Shown piece by piece: positions 1 to 9,144 of a stretch of DNA of 64,000 nt (position 1 is the first letter of the stretch; every line of letters begins with the position of its first letter). Below the pieces are notes generated by a model. That model made no database searches. It saw only the letters and a list, made by a program, of their open reading frames with translations, and was not told the origin of the DNA. The translations under genes and the position numbers were made by a program. The stretch comes from Pogonophryne albipinna (lineage: Eukaryota > Chordata > Actinopteri > Perciformes > Artedidraconidae): positions 22,293,325-22,357,324 of the forward strand of contig CM053256.1 in NCBI GenBank assembly GCA_028583405.1, given 5' to 3'.

Positions 1-1090
1 ATCTACGGGAGGAGCCTGGTGAGAACTTTGCACCACCGCGGGAATAGCCACCATCTTCTCCACGTCTCCAATCACCCCTAGACCACTTCTCTGTAAAACT
101 GTCCTTATGTGTCAACACAAAATCATCTGCTAATTCAGCAGCTCTGAGCGCGGTGGAAGGTTTCTGCTCATTTACATAAGTGGCCACACGCTGAGGGATA
201 ACATCTTTAAATTGTTCCAATACAATGAGTTCACAAAGACCGTCAAAACTGTCAACCTTTGCTGCCGCACACCAGCGCTGAAAATTAGAAGTCAAATCAC
301 GGATAAATTCCACATGTGTCTGCTTATCCCCCTTGACCCAACTTCGGAACTTTTGACGATACGCTTCAGGAACAAGTTTGTATGATTTTAACACCGCTGA
401 TTTTACTCTGGCATAGTCCAAAGCATTTTCGCCACAAACAGCTGAATAGGCCTCCTGTGCTCGCCCAGTGAGTACACACTGAAGTAACAGCACTTTGTCC
501 GAATCTAACCAGTTTCTTGCCTTTGCTATGCGTTCAAATAGAGTAAAAAAAATGTCAGGGTCACGCTCATTGAACTTTGGCACTAACCGCAAGTAAGAAA
601 TAATATCGCCACTACCTGATGCCGACCTATCAGAACCATCCTCCACCAGAGAAAGCTTGCCCTCTCCAATCAGCCGTAATCTAGCATGTTCCACCTCACA
701 TTTCATCTTTTCCACCTCCAGCACCTTCTCCACCTCTAAACGCTTCTCTACCTCCTGCTGCTGACCCCTCATCTCCAACTGCAACTTCTCCTGCTCCAAC
801 CTCAACTTCTCCTGTTCAAACTGCATGGCCAAAAGCTCCTTTTGCTGCTCAAACGTTAAACCAGCTGTCTGAACCACTACCGGTACGAACCCTGCCGCAC
901 CAGACTCACTCTTCTGCAACACCCCCTGCTCAAACAAAGATGACACGATGACAGTTTTAATGTCATGTTTCCGCTTGCTCCCCACAACAGCAATGTCATA
1001 ATGCTTTGCTATTTCGACCAACTGCGCCTTCTGGCAATCATCTAAGAAAGACACTGAGGGCGCATCCACAAACGCTGACAAAGAAGTCAT
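1..1090 (-). CDS. Ty3/Gypsy-type gag with SCAN-like segment (partial, runs off left edge)
   Basis: An uninterrupted minus-strand frame runs from the ATG at 1090-1088 to the window edge, giving 363 residues without a stop. Residues 20-55 (with KAQLVEIAKHYDIAV) look like a SAP-type helix pair. Residues 80-140 form a Glu/Lys/Gln-rich coiled coil. Residues 160-325 resemble a retrotransposon capsid and end in a SCAN-like stretch with ELIVLEQFKDVIPQRV and LRAAELADDFV. After residue 335 it turns Arg/Gly-rich, as gag tails do. SCAN domains of vertebrate zinc-finger proteins are thought to derive from the gag of Gmr1-like Gypsy elements, which makes that clade likely; this is inference. An LTR and a primer-binding site lie upstream, so it is a retrotransposon gene and not a host ZSCAN gene. 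The missing part (nucleocapsid, pol) would be left of the window. The intact frame suggests a fairly recent insertion. Confidence 0.8.
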   Translation of the reverse strand, partial: MTSLSAFVDAPSVSFLDDCQKAQLVEIAKHYDIAVVGSKRKHDIKTVIVSSLFEQGVLQKSESGAAGFVPVVVQTAGLTFEQQKELLAMQFEQEKLRLEQEKLQLEMRGQQQEVEKRLEVEKVLEVEKMKCEVEHARLRLIGEGKLSLVEDGSDRSASGSGDIISYLRLVPKFNERDPDIFFTLFERIAKARNWLDSDKVLLLQCVLTGRAQEAYSAVCGENALDYARVKSAVLKSYKLVPEAYRQKFRSWVKGDKQTHVEFIRDLTSNFQRWCAAAKVDSFDGLCELIVLEQFKDVIPQRVATYVNEQKPSTALRAAELADDFVLTHKDSFTEKWSRGDWRRGEDGGYSRGGAKFSPGSSRR

Positions 1091-1644
1091 AATAACCAAT
1101 CAGAAAGCAAAGTACTAAACTGCCAACACGCATGGGCATAAAATGAACCCAACAGAGAATTTCCCCCTAACTGCCGAAACAAAATCTTCCTAATCTCACC
1201 TAGTCTTCATGTGGCTTGCGGTGGGTAATTACGCACTGGAACCCGGCGGAGTTATGGAGCGACCTGCACGCAGGTAACACCAAGAACTCACGCGGACGTG
1301 CCCCCGAGACAGCTGTCCGAAAACAGCTGACACTAACCACGTCGCCACAACACTATGAAAAAAAAAAAAAAACAGACGCAACCCAAGGGGAAACGCCACT
1401 TAAGCCTAGCGGGGAAAATCTCTTTTACAAAAGCGTAACAAACAGCAACATCTTACCTTCTGATTGGCACACAAAACCTGACGACATGTCAAACACTACA
1501 GCCTCCTAAAACCCAAAAGACATGATGTGTCCCCCAAATAGCAGCGACAAGCCAGCACACAGCTGGACCACAACAATGAATCAGCTGCTCAATGACACCA
1601 TGTGCTCTGAGCACTACACAAACTTTTTAAACAAATAACCCGTT
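1091..1644 (-). other. Untranslated leader of the Gypsy-like element
   Basis: About 550 bases separate the primer-binding site from the gag ATG. No conserved reading frame is visible; the 97-codon plus-strand frame at 1216-1509 is antisense and has no recognisable features. It probably carries the packaging region. Confidence 0.5.
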
Positions 1645-1657
1645 GGACGAGCCCCCA
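1645..1657 (-). promoter_or_regulatory. Primer-binding site, tRNA-Pro type
   Basis: The minus strand reads TGGGGGCTCGTCC two bases after the LTR end. This matches the first 13 bases of the classical tRNA-Pro primer-binding site of retroelements. Its position and strand fix the LTR boundary and the direction of the element. Confidence 0.75.
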
Positions 1658-1659
1658 TT

Positions 1660-2053
1660 TGTTGCGACCTGGCTCAAAAGGCCACAACAAAAAGGAGACA
1701 CAACATGTCAACGGGTAGGTAACGGTGTTTATTTAAGACAAACAAATCAAATCCAGTAAAGTATGAGGTGTGGATGTCAGTGGTATCAGTAATGTAAATG
1801 CAGGGTGAGGATTGTATGGACATGTATGTGTGTGAGAGTGTTGAAGTGCACAAAGTAAAGCAACTGAAGAAACTCCTACTATACTCAACAAAACCGGTGT
1901 GCCTGCAGGGAGAAGCAGAGAGAGAACAGAGAGGAGCAGAGAGGCGTTAAATAGCTGCAGGACACCAGACCCAGGTGCCCTGAGTTACTGCAATCACCAA
2001 TCACCACAGCACAGCCACCTCCTCTCTACTGATGAACTCACAGGGGCATCACA
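1660..2053 (-). repeat. 5' LTR of the Gypsy-like element
   Basis: On the minus strand the segment starts TGTGATGCCCCTG and ends GGTCGCAACA, giving TG...CA termini. Inside are two CCAAT-like motifs (GTGATTGGTGATTG), a TATA-like CTATTTAACG (plus strand about 1945-1955) and a polyadenylation signal AATAAA (plus about 1727-1733). The order promoter then AATAAA agrees with minus-strand transcription. Confidence 0.7.
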
Positions 2054-2689
2054 ATCCATATCAACATTTTCATGCTAATCCCGGCCAGGAGACAGAGTGT
2101 CTGGTATCAGAGTTAATAATCTGATTTCTAGGCTGTCCAGGACAATTCCAGCCAACGTGAGGGCCTAATCACAGCGCCGTCTTCCCATCTGAGAGCAGCT
2201 GCCTTGGCCCTTGGCAGCACGTCACCCCCCCTTCACCACATCACTCCCCCACCCCCGAGCCCCTGGCCCCTGCCACCGGCTCGGACAGTGATGGAGCATA
2301 TGATAGAAAGGCGTTGACAAATTTAAAAAAAATTAATTTCAGAGGAGATTTGAAGCAGAAAGATTGGTTGGAGACCATGGTGGCTCGCTAAGTGCTTAAA
2401 GCATAGCGCTGACCTTCGTCTGTAAGAGTGCTTGTGGGATTCCTCTGCATGTTCCCTCTCTGTGATGTTTGACCTCCTGAGCAGTTGGTGGTGACAATTC
2501 TTGAGCTTAGAGTTGCAAGGTTGTATCTGGGTGAATTGCAGTTTGGAGACAGGAAGGCTCAGTCCCAATTCCCTCGGCCCTACCCCTAGTTTTGTAGTGA
2601 CCTCGAACGAGTTGTGGCTGCTGCTGGTGCACGGACCATACAGTCAATGCTTGCTAAGCTGTCGAATTAGATATGGATGTCGAATTAAC
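2054..2689. other. Non-coding stretch
   Basis: No supported gene. It has the look of ordinary intergenic or intronic teleost DNA, with a C-rich run near 2225-2260. The last 30 bases belong to the repeated segment that continues after the two hAT insertions. The last eight bases, GAATTAAC at 2682-2689, are the left target duplication of the next element. Confidence 0.4.
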
Positions 2690-3656
2690 CAGTGACGTGC
2701 GGTGAGGTTCATGGCTGGTGAGGCACTGACTCTTTCTTTTAAATTAGACTTTAATCGAAATATTCGGTTATTTACAAAAGCTTTTTTAGTCTGATGCTTC
2801 AATTCATTCTAAACAGACCGTTCAACAAAAGGATACCCAAAATCTAAATATTGGATTGTTCTTTCTTAGTAAGATCCCATTTTCATTACAATGGTGGTCT
2901 TACCTTGACTTGAAGATGAAGTCCATGCTATCCTTCTGGACAACAATCTCTATTACTTTTTTGTAAAAGTCCTCCTTATCTTCCTCTAGTTTAAAAAGTC
3001 TAGTTTGTTGTTTGCGTCTCCCGTCTCTGCGTAGAATAACAGTAGCAACAAGAAACTGTGGGCTCACGTGCGCCCCCTTCAGTGCGGCAGAGGTTATGGC
3101 TGCCTCCCCTGGTGCTTTTTTCATTGCCGTTGTATGAGGAGACCAGCGAGCTTAAATATCATATATACGTGAAATAAGTTCTTTAGAGACTATGGATGGC
3201 GAGGATAAATGTAATAAAGGGATCTACAAACATTACATTTGTGACATACAGTGGGGTGGTGCAGGCATGCGCTTAGGGCCCGCTTTCCAGACAGTTTCTG
3301 TGGGGTGACGCATTCTGAGGTGAGGCAGAGCTCATCTGTGCCTCACCTTACCCCACAGTAACTGGCTTGAGCGCGCTCACAAAATAAGTGCCCGCGTTAA
3401 ATTAGTGCCCGTGCTCCAGCCAGTTACTGTGGGCTTACGAGAGGCAGAGCTCGTCCATGCCTCACTTCTCATCGCTACCCGTAGTTGTAGCGGAGCTCGT
3501 CAAATTTGCTGATTTTGACTATAAAAAGCGATTGGAATCATACATAAATCACATTTACAATACAGATCAGTGGAGACATTTTATTATTATTACTATTTAG
3601 TTTTTCTTTAGTTGTTTTTCCGTTACATTGGAGTATGACAGGGGAGGCTCTGCCTG
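2690..3656 (-). mobile_element. Non-autonomous hAT-type element, copy A, altered right end
   Basis: The left end CAGTGACGTGCGGTGAGG is shared with copy B at 32530. Perfect 8-bp duplications GAATTAAC flank it (2682-2689 and 3657-3664). An 8-bp duplication with a CAG terminus is the hAT signature. The right end stops at GGCTCTGCCTG and lacks the last roughly 40 bases found in copy B (CTGACCGCACGTCGCTG), so its TIR is missing although the duplication is intact. No transposase catalytic core is visible. Confidence 0.85.
2904..3124 (-). pseudogene. Exon-like ORF inside hAT copy A, function unknown
   Basis: A minus-strand frame begins with ATG at 3124-3122 (MKKAPGEAA...) and runs 73 codons to a good splice donor: the minus strand reads CAAG|GTAAGA at 2904/2903. 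The product is basic and charged (LATVILRRDG-like core, KLEEDKEDFYKKVIEIV, then QKDSMDF). Copy B carries the same exon with about eight residue changes and the same start and donor. I do not recognise the domain. It could be the first exon of the lost transposase or a captured host exon. Confidence 0.45.
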
Positions 3657-3703
3657 GAATTAACGTTAGATATGTAACAGAAAATGTAATCATTACGAAG
3701 ACC

Positions 3704-4446
3704 CAGAGATGGGGTCGTTACTAAAAAAATGTAATATATTACATATTACATATTATATTAAAGTAATATATTACACTACTTCGTTACTATCTACATAAAG
3801 TAACTCGTTACTTTACTCGTTACTTTACTCGTTACTTTACTCGTTACTTTACTCGCCGAGCACGTACGAACTGCGCATGCGTGAGTGGCAATAACTCTCC
3901 TTACCAGCAGGCGGCGGTAGTGTGTATTCGTCATTCAAAACAGGCAAAAACCGGAAGACAGAGAAGAAGAACAGACTACGTGATATAAACAAACAACAAA
4001 TAGCATGTGCGGTAGCTTCACCTTAGCATGTGTTCTTTGCAGGTGCTTGTTGAGGTTGGACGTGGTGTTTACAGCAGTGGATAACAGCTTCTGGCCTGGA
4101 CACAGTTTGCACCTCACCGTCACATTCCTGTCTATTCTTCGGACGAACTCAAAATAATGGGCATACCTCCACCCCTCGAAAGTTATCGCTGACTCAGCCA
4201 TGTTTATGCAGCACTGCATGTGGAGATGTGGACGCGCGCGCAGATTACGTACATATAAACCTGCGGCGGAAACCCCTCTTGTCTGTCAGTGTAATTATGA
4301 CTGATTTTAGTAAGTAACGAAGTAACGCGTGTCGGGGCAATGTTAGTAACTGTAGTGTGATTACTGAATTATAAAAGTAGCGCGTTACACTACTCCGTTA
4401 CCGACAAAAGTAATATTATTACAGTAACACGTTACACCCAACTCTG
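3704..4446 (-). mobile_element. Non-autonomous hAT with BED-finger exon
   Basis: The termini are CAGAGATGGGGTCGTTAC on the left and, inverted, CAGAGTTGGGTGTAACG on the right, flanked by perfect 8-bp duplications CGAAGACC (3696-3703 and 4447-4454). Near the left end a 12-bp motif (TTACTTTACTCG) repeats about four times at 3803-3855, probably subterminal transposase-binding repeats. At 743 bp it is too short for a full transposase, but it keeps the BED exon. Confidence 0.9.
4022..4219 (-). pseudogene. BED-type zinc-finger exon of a hAT transposase
   Basis: The minus-strand frame starts at ATG 4219 or, more likely, at ATG 4201 (MAESAITFEGW). It contains FEFVRRIDRNVTVRCKLC, then NTTSNLNKHLQRTH. 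This is the C-x2-C...H-x4-H arrangement of a BED finger, the DNA-binding N-terminus of hAT transposases. The frame reaches a plausible donor (AAG|GTGAAG) at 4022/4021. No catalytic RNase H-like domain follows, so only the first exon survives in this internally deleted copy. Confidence 0.75.
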
Positions 4447-4454
4447 CGAAGACC

Positions 4455-4700
4455 AATGTATTGCACATGTCTATCGTTAGTTCAACAGCGAGCTAACAAG
4501 CTCTAGTGTCCGTAAAAAAGTTGTTCGATGATTGCTGCCTTTTCCTTTCTAGCATATTCTCCGTCTAACGGAAGCAGCCATCAGTCCGTCTTGCAGCAAG
4601 TGTCGGCCGTGTGGCCTCGACAGACTGCAGTCAGTGAGTGACGATAAGTTATCTAGATAACGTTACGTTTAATTTAGTGGGAATGCTGTTAACAGCATTC
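4455..4700 (+). repeat. Diverged duplicated segment, unit A
   Basis: The sequence following the hAT (AATGTATTGCACATGTCT and onward to TAAGTTATCTAGATAACGTTA) is closely matched at 6685-6900 (unit B) and in part at 6960-7090 (unit C). The segment left of both hATs (from about 2660) matches 6620-6685. Units A and B therefore descend from one duplicated segment, and the two hATs interrupt only unit A. Confidence 0.7.
4553..4633 (+). other. Exon-like module 1 (possible untranslated exon)
   Basis: A pyrimidine-rich tract ending CTTTCTAG precedes this segment and GTGAGTG follows it. It shares AAGCAGCCATC and GTGTGGCCTCGACAGAC with modules at 6802-6877 and 6975-7040, which are flanked by the same kind of splice signals. 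It has no long reading frame. It may be a non-coding 5' exon of the downstream plus-strand gene, or simply a repeated sequence that looks like one. Confidence 0.35.
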
Positions 4701-4701
4701 C
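4680..4701. repeat. Perfect 22-bp palindrome
   Basis: GGAATGCTGTTAACAGCATTCC is a perfect inverted repeat without a loop, centred on GTTAAC. It may be a binding site or chance. Confidence 0.6.
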
Positions 4702-5640
4702 AACTATCTGTTCTTCTACGCACAAAATTCTTTAATTTGATTCCGCCCGTTATTTTGTCGGTCTTCTCCTCCCGCATTGAACATCGCAGAAACTCTGTTC
4801 AAACATCAAAACGTTCAGCTCGGTCGGGAATCGATTGCTATTACATTTATCATTCATAACTTTCATAATTCCAGAGATACATCCCATAATTCATCACAAG
4901 TCAATGGAGAAATTATTCAGACTTCAACACATCTTCATGCGACTTCAACTGCTAACTGTTCATTCATACTTTCATTCAGAAACCTCATTCCAACTTTAAA
5001 ATGTTACACATCTTTCTGACATTATTCGTGTAACACATCTGATTCTTACTTTTAGAGATATTAAACATTGTTCAGACCTTGTTTTAGAGGTTTTCTTCAG
5101 ATTTTAACATTAACTAGAGTGCGTGATGTCACAGCTCGAGTGTAGGAAATCTTGAAATTTGCCTTCATATATTTTTTAAAAACTGCCATAATTCCCAAAC
5201 CCTACATTCCTGAGACATAATTTTTCATGACAAACTTAGGAAAACATCTCGTAGCTTGAAAAATTACAAATAATTAAGCAAAAATAATTAAACAAAAATG
5301 CCTCTTGAGGGCATAAAGTGACACAAACGTTCAACATGTCTCCATTAAAGCCCATTGTAATTTCAGGCTGATCTTTCCCCACCACAGCAGCCGCACACCA
5401 TTAGTTAATCTGCCAAAAAGGCCACATTATTAACCCGACACAAAAAGTACACTTCAGATGCTCAAGTTCCTTGACATGCTTCACGCCTTGAAACTTCACC
5501 GATATCTGTTACGGTTCTTCAACAAAACGTTCACATGTAAGAGGTTTATCTCTCATTCAGAACAATGGAAACCTTTGATCTCTGGACACCTCGTTAGCTC
5601 AAATATAAACACCTATGTCATGGATCACGATGATGTCATA
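4702..5640. other. Non-coding stretch
   Basis: AT-rich sequence without a supported gene. From about 5285 onward it contains degenerate phrases (such as CTTGAAACTTCACC) that also occur in the tandem array that follows, so the array may once have started further left. Confidence 0.35.
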
Positions 5641-5649
5641 ACTCCAACT

Positions 5650-6210
5650 GACTGAGTGAAAATGCTCCGAACGGCCCAAAACTTCACAGGTTTGGTAACG
5701 ATGCAGCCATCAACGCATCTAAGCGTATTATGGGGTGTCATCAAATGCAGTTGCCATGGCGACAGACCACTCGCCATGAAACGCGATGTCGCTGTAAGTC
5801 CAATGGACACAGTCCAATCGTCCCCCAATCTTCACTTGTATATCACCGGTCCATGCCTCAACAGCTCTACGCCAAATCTGAGATCTCATAATATGCCGTT
5901 TCCATGGAAACGCATCCCTCGCCATAAAACACGATGTCGCTATAACTCCTTTGAAAATGTTCAAAAGGTGCTCAAACTTCACATGTGTGCTAACAGTCCA
6001 GCCGTGAAGACATCTACTGGACATGCCGTTGCCATGGCAACACAATGCCCGCCATGAAACACGGTTTTCTCATAACTTCAGTGAAAATGCTCCAAATGGC
6101 CCAACACTTCACAGGTTTGGTAACGATGCAGCCATCAACGCATCTAAGCCTATTATGGGATGTCATCAAATGCCGTTGGCATGGCAACAGATCATTCACC
6201 ATCAAGTTAG
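5650..6210. repeat. Degenerate tandem array, units about 130-150 bp
   Basis: Four diverged units share the order ACTTCACAGGTTTGGTAACG, ATGCAGCCATCAACGCATCT, then GCCGTTGCCATGGCAAC and CGCCATGAAACACG. The CCATGG cores lie near 5755, 5903, 6032 and 6180, so spacing alternates between about 130 and 148. Short frames on both strands across this block overlap one another and are artefacts of the repeat. I cannot name the family. Confidence 0.65.
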
Positions 6211-6801
6211 TTCAAAAGTTTGCAGTTCAAATATTCTGCTGCTTTTCCAAGCCTTTTTACTTTTTTTTCTTCTCTCACCACACATTCAAGCCCCCTGTGT
6301 TCATGTACCATTTAATCTAAATTCTTCACTTTCTTCTCACACATTACATTTCAGCATAGCAGTTTAGCCTCAGATTTTCAGCATAAAGCATTCCCACTAG
6401 GAATTTCTTCAGGAATTGCATTCTCTAGTTCAATTTGTTCCCCAGTTATCTAACATTAGTTAATTTGAAAATAATGTTACAGTTGTTTGTGGGAGCTAAT
6501 AATGTTTACTAGCTTGCTAAGAATATTTGTCTGTACTGGCCGTGCACCTGCTTGCTAAACGTTAGCTAGCTGGCTAGTCAGCTAGCCGGTTAGTTAGTTA
6601 GCTAGCTGGCTAACTGCCGAATTAGACACGGATGTCGAATTAGATAACATTAGCTATGTTACATAATATTATGTCATTACGAACACCAACGTATTGCACG
6701 TGTCTAACACGTGTTAGACAGCTAGCTAGCTAGCTAAGAGGTTCTGGTGTCGGTCGGTATAGTTAGCTGACTTCGCTAACAACGTATGTATATCTTTCTA
6801 G

Positions 6802-6877
6802 CACTATCTCGGTGTCACTGAAGCAGCCATCAGTCCCCGCAGGTTTCGATCGTGTGGTCTCGACAGACCGCGTGACT
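6802..6877 (+). other. Exon-like module 2 (possible untranslated exon)
   Basis: Preceded by TATCTTTCTAG and followed by the strong donor GTAAGTTA. It contains GAAGCAGCCATCAGTCC and GTGTGGTCTCGACAGACC, shared with modules 1 and 3. Splicing is unproven. Confidence 0.35.
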
Positions 6878-6974
6878 GTAAGTTATCTACGTTTCATTGA
6901 ATTTGTTCCCCAAGTGAAATAATTTAAGTGTCAGTAATACAGTTGTTAGCTAATTGTCTCCTTTTCCTTTCTAG

Positions 6975-7040
6975 CACGTTCTTCTGCTCCGTGTAACAGA
7001 AGCAGCCATCTTGTGTGGCCTCGACAACAGACTCCATGCA
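6975..7040 (+). other. Exon-like module 3 (possible untranslated exon)
   Basis: Preceded by TTTTCCTTTCTAG and followed by GTGAGTGACG. It shares AGAAGCAGCCATC and GTGTGGCCTCGACA with the other modules. It lies 0.87 kb upstream of the first coding-like exon at 7907. Confidence 0.35.
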
Positions 7041-7180
7041 GTGAGTGACGATAAGTTATCTAGATAACGTTACATTTAATTGAATTTGTTCCCCAGTTAG
7101 CTAACATTAGTTAATTTCCCTTGAAAATAATGTTAGTTGTTTGTGGTAGCCAATAATGTTAACTTGCTTGCTAAGAATAT

Positions 7181-7659
7181 TTGCAACCCAGTCTCACGGC
7201 ATTTTGTGTAATAGTCACGAAATACATTTAATCTATTGATTCGTGTTCACCAACACGATTTTCCCATTTTTTCCGTGTCACACAGAACAATATAAAAAGC
7301 AATGTATTTCTATTGGTAGTATGTTTCGTGCCTGCACCACGTCTTTTTGTCCAGTCGGGTCTTGGAAGACCAGAAGCTGTGTGGTTCATAAAAACATTTT
7401 CTTACTCAATATCAAGCCATGATTATTGTTTTTATTTTAATTGTATAATGTCTGACTTTTTTTGCAGTCCGCGAGGACTATTTAAATATTTGTTTCCTTC
7501 TGATTTGTTATTATTTGGTGCAGGCACGAAACATACTACCAATAGAAACACATTCTAATTTGTTATTATTTACATTGCTTTTAAAATCGTTCTGTGTGAC
7601 ACGAATCAATAGATTAATTTTGTGACTATAACACAAAATGCCGTGAGACTGAGTTGCAA
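7181..7659. mobile_element. Fold-back MITE with about 150-bp arms
   Basis: The ends are inverted copies: left TTGCAACCCAGTCTCACGGC and, inverted from the right, TTGCAACTCAGTCTCACGGC. The arms also share TCTATTGATTCGTGT, CACACAGAAC and TCTATTGGTAGTATGTTTCG. About 180 bp of loop lies between about 7345 and 7515. A direct TTGCAAC at 7181-7187 and 7654-7660 might be a 7-bp target duplication or part of the arms; the palindromic GTTGCAAC makes this undecidable. No transposase is encoded. Confidence 0.75.
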
Positions 7660-7906
7660 CACACCAACACTGTGCATAATTTGGTCCTGAAACGTATGTC
7701 ATGCACAGATAGGAGCCTCTCAGTTTAAAGATAAAAAAAAATAAAAGAACAATCAGAGAATAAAGTAGAATTTATTTTGAGTATTTGCTTGCTTAAGAAG
7801 GGGAAATTGTGATGCATCATGTGAAAAAATCTAATAACTTGTAGAATAACAAATGTTGTTGTGTATCTCCATTTTACCCATATAGGGCTCTTGCTCTTCT
7901 CTTCAG

Positions 7907-7988
7907 CTGAAGATGATAGTCAAAGTGCAATACCGAAACCAAAAAAAGTACATCAAAATTCCAGAAGCTGACATCTTCATCACTGAGG
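7907..7988 (+). CDS. Exon 1 of SAMD3-like uncharacterised gene (possible start)
   Basis: An acceptor (CTTCTCTTCAG) precedes this segment. The frame from ATG 7913 reads MIVKVQYRNQKKYIKIPEAD and on through IFITE. Proteins of the uncharacterised teleost family often labelled 'SAMD3-like' begin with a short beta-grasp/PB1-like segment of this type; that comparison is from memory. The most natural donor is the rare GC type (GAG G|GCAAGT at 7988/7989), leaving phase 1, which fits the next exon at 19699. The intron would be 11.7 kb and filled with mobile elements. The upstream acceptor implies at least one untranslated exon further left. The alternative is that the exon simply ends in a stop four codons later. 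Confidence 0.5.
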
Positions 7989-8058
7989 GCAAGTAAACAA
8001 CTTTACATGCATGTGACGATCCACCCTCATTAACCAGTCTGCCCTCCTCCAAAAAATG

Positions 8059-8720
8059 ACCAAATAGGTCGATTGTTCAGCAGCTTATTACGAGCTATAG
8101 TCACGTTTTAAAGTCTTGTAAGAAACAACAATTTGCGGCATATGCTCCCGTTGATTGCAAACGCTCCGGAGGGTCGTATATTCACTAATAACCCTCTCTG
8201 GAAAATCCTAAATTGTAGGATAGTTTGGCCATTAAAATGTTTTTGATTTAATTTCTAGCGAGAAGTGTATATTGTACTTTTAGATTCCACGTCCAGTGGA
8301 TGTGTAGGATCTATAGTTTGATAAATATTATGAAGATTATTTGAGGTCTCGCCAGGAGAATGTGTATTTCCGCAGCGTCCATGTAAAGTTTGCGTCAACC
8401 CTCGCGGGGGGAAAACAGTATTTCCGGTCTCGAAGTTTTCATAATAAAACCGGAAGTATTCCCCTCACTGTCAAATTATTACACAGTGATATCTGCATTA
8501 CTCATCCACTAAAAAACATTGATTGGTTTAAATCGTGTACAATGCTTTTGTGTTTTGAACCTTCGATTCGGAGAAACAAAATAGTTTTTCGGAGATTAGG
8601 ATGGCCGAAGACACTACGCTACCCATAATCCTCAGCTATCGTTTGGGACTACAACATCCGCTTTGATTGACAAACCCCGTGATTAGTCCTCAAGCACTGT
8701 GATTGGATGTTGGAGTGGCA
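8059..8720 (+). repeat. Repeat family 'X', copy 1 (uninterrupted)
   Basis: This segment is found again, inverted, at 15141-17950. Shared landmarks in order are ACCAAATAGG, CGCTCCGGAGGGTCGTATAT, TCCTAAATTGTAGGATAGTT, GATCTATAGTTTGATA, GAGGTCTCGCCAGGAGAA, TTTCCGGTCTCGAA and ACCCATAATCCTCAGCTATC. It has no reading frame I recognise and no clear terminal inverted repeats, so its class is unknown. At 8418-8425 it holds the intact site AGTATTTC that is occupied by another element in copy 2. Confidence 0.7.
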
Positions 8721-9136
8721 GTGCACCAAGGTTACGCCGAGCTCTTTGAAATGGAAAGAATCCACGGCTGTCTATCCAAAACTGGACTCGAACGGGTCCA
8801 GCCCAGCACCAACCCCCCCCCCCCCCCAGAAACTACACATGCTGGCTATTGTGTTTCACAACATGGTCTATGGCACGTCTCTACTGGGAATTGTAGGAAA
8901 GACGTTTTCGTATTACCCATAATTAGAAGTTGCCAGTATTAAACGGTGTACATCCCTGGACACTGCCCAAAAGAATGGGCATAACTAATGAACAGAATAA
9001 GTTGGATTCATCGAATCAGTTCTGATACAATGATAATAAATGTGTGCAATTGTCTGTATTGACTGTTTCTTTCAATGTTTTGGTTAGCAGTTCTATTTAA
9101 TGAAATAAGTAAACAAATTCAAGCTCTTTTTTAATT
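8721..9136. other. Non-coding stretch with ZNF143-like motif
   Basis: No gene. A run of C lies near 8812-8827. At about 8881-8896 the minus strand reads CTACAATTCCCAGTAGA, which resembles the ZNF143/Staf motif (ACTACAATTCC). It could be relic promoter sequence. Confidence 0.3.
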
Positions 9137-9144
9137 ATTTTTAT

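Larger units (their letters stand above)
1..2053 (-). mobile_element. LTR retrotransposon, Gypsy-like, 5' half
   Basis: Read on the minus strand the order is LTR (2053-1660), primer-binding site (1657-1645), leader (1644-1091), gag (1090-1). Only one LTR lies in the window, so age by LTR divergence cannot be judged. The leader holds an A-run at about 1357-1370 and no supported gene. Confidence 0.75.
6420..7180 (+). repeat. Diverged duplicated segments, units B and C
   Basis: Two stretches, about 6425-6535 and 7085-7190, share TTTGTTCCCCAGTTA, CTAACATTAGTTAATTT and CTTGCTAAGAATATTTG. Between them lie unit B (to about 6900) and unit C (from about 6960), each with an exon-like module. A GCTAGC-rich stretch lies at 6560-6620. 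No protein-coding potential is visible. Confidence 0.6.

Noticed and set aside
1216..1509. 97-codon plus-strand ORF
   Set aside because: It is antisense to the leader of the Gypsy-like element and includes a poly-A encoded Lys run.
5625..6367. Overlapping frames of 63-133 codons on both strands
   Set aside because: They cover the same degenerate tandem array in sense and antisense; no start context, splice signals or known domain.
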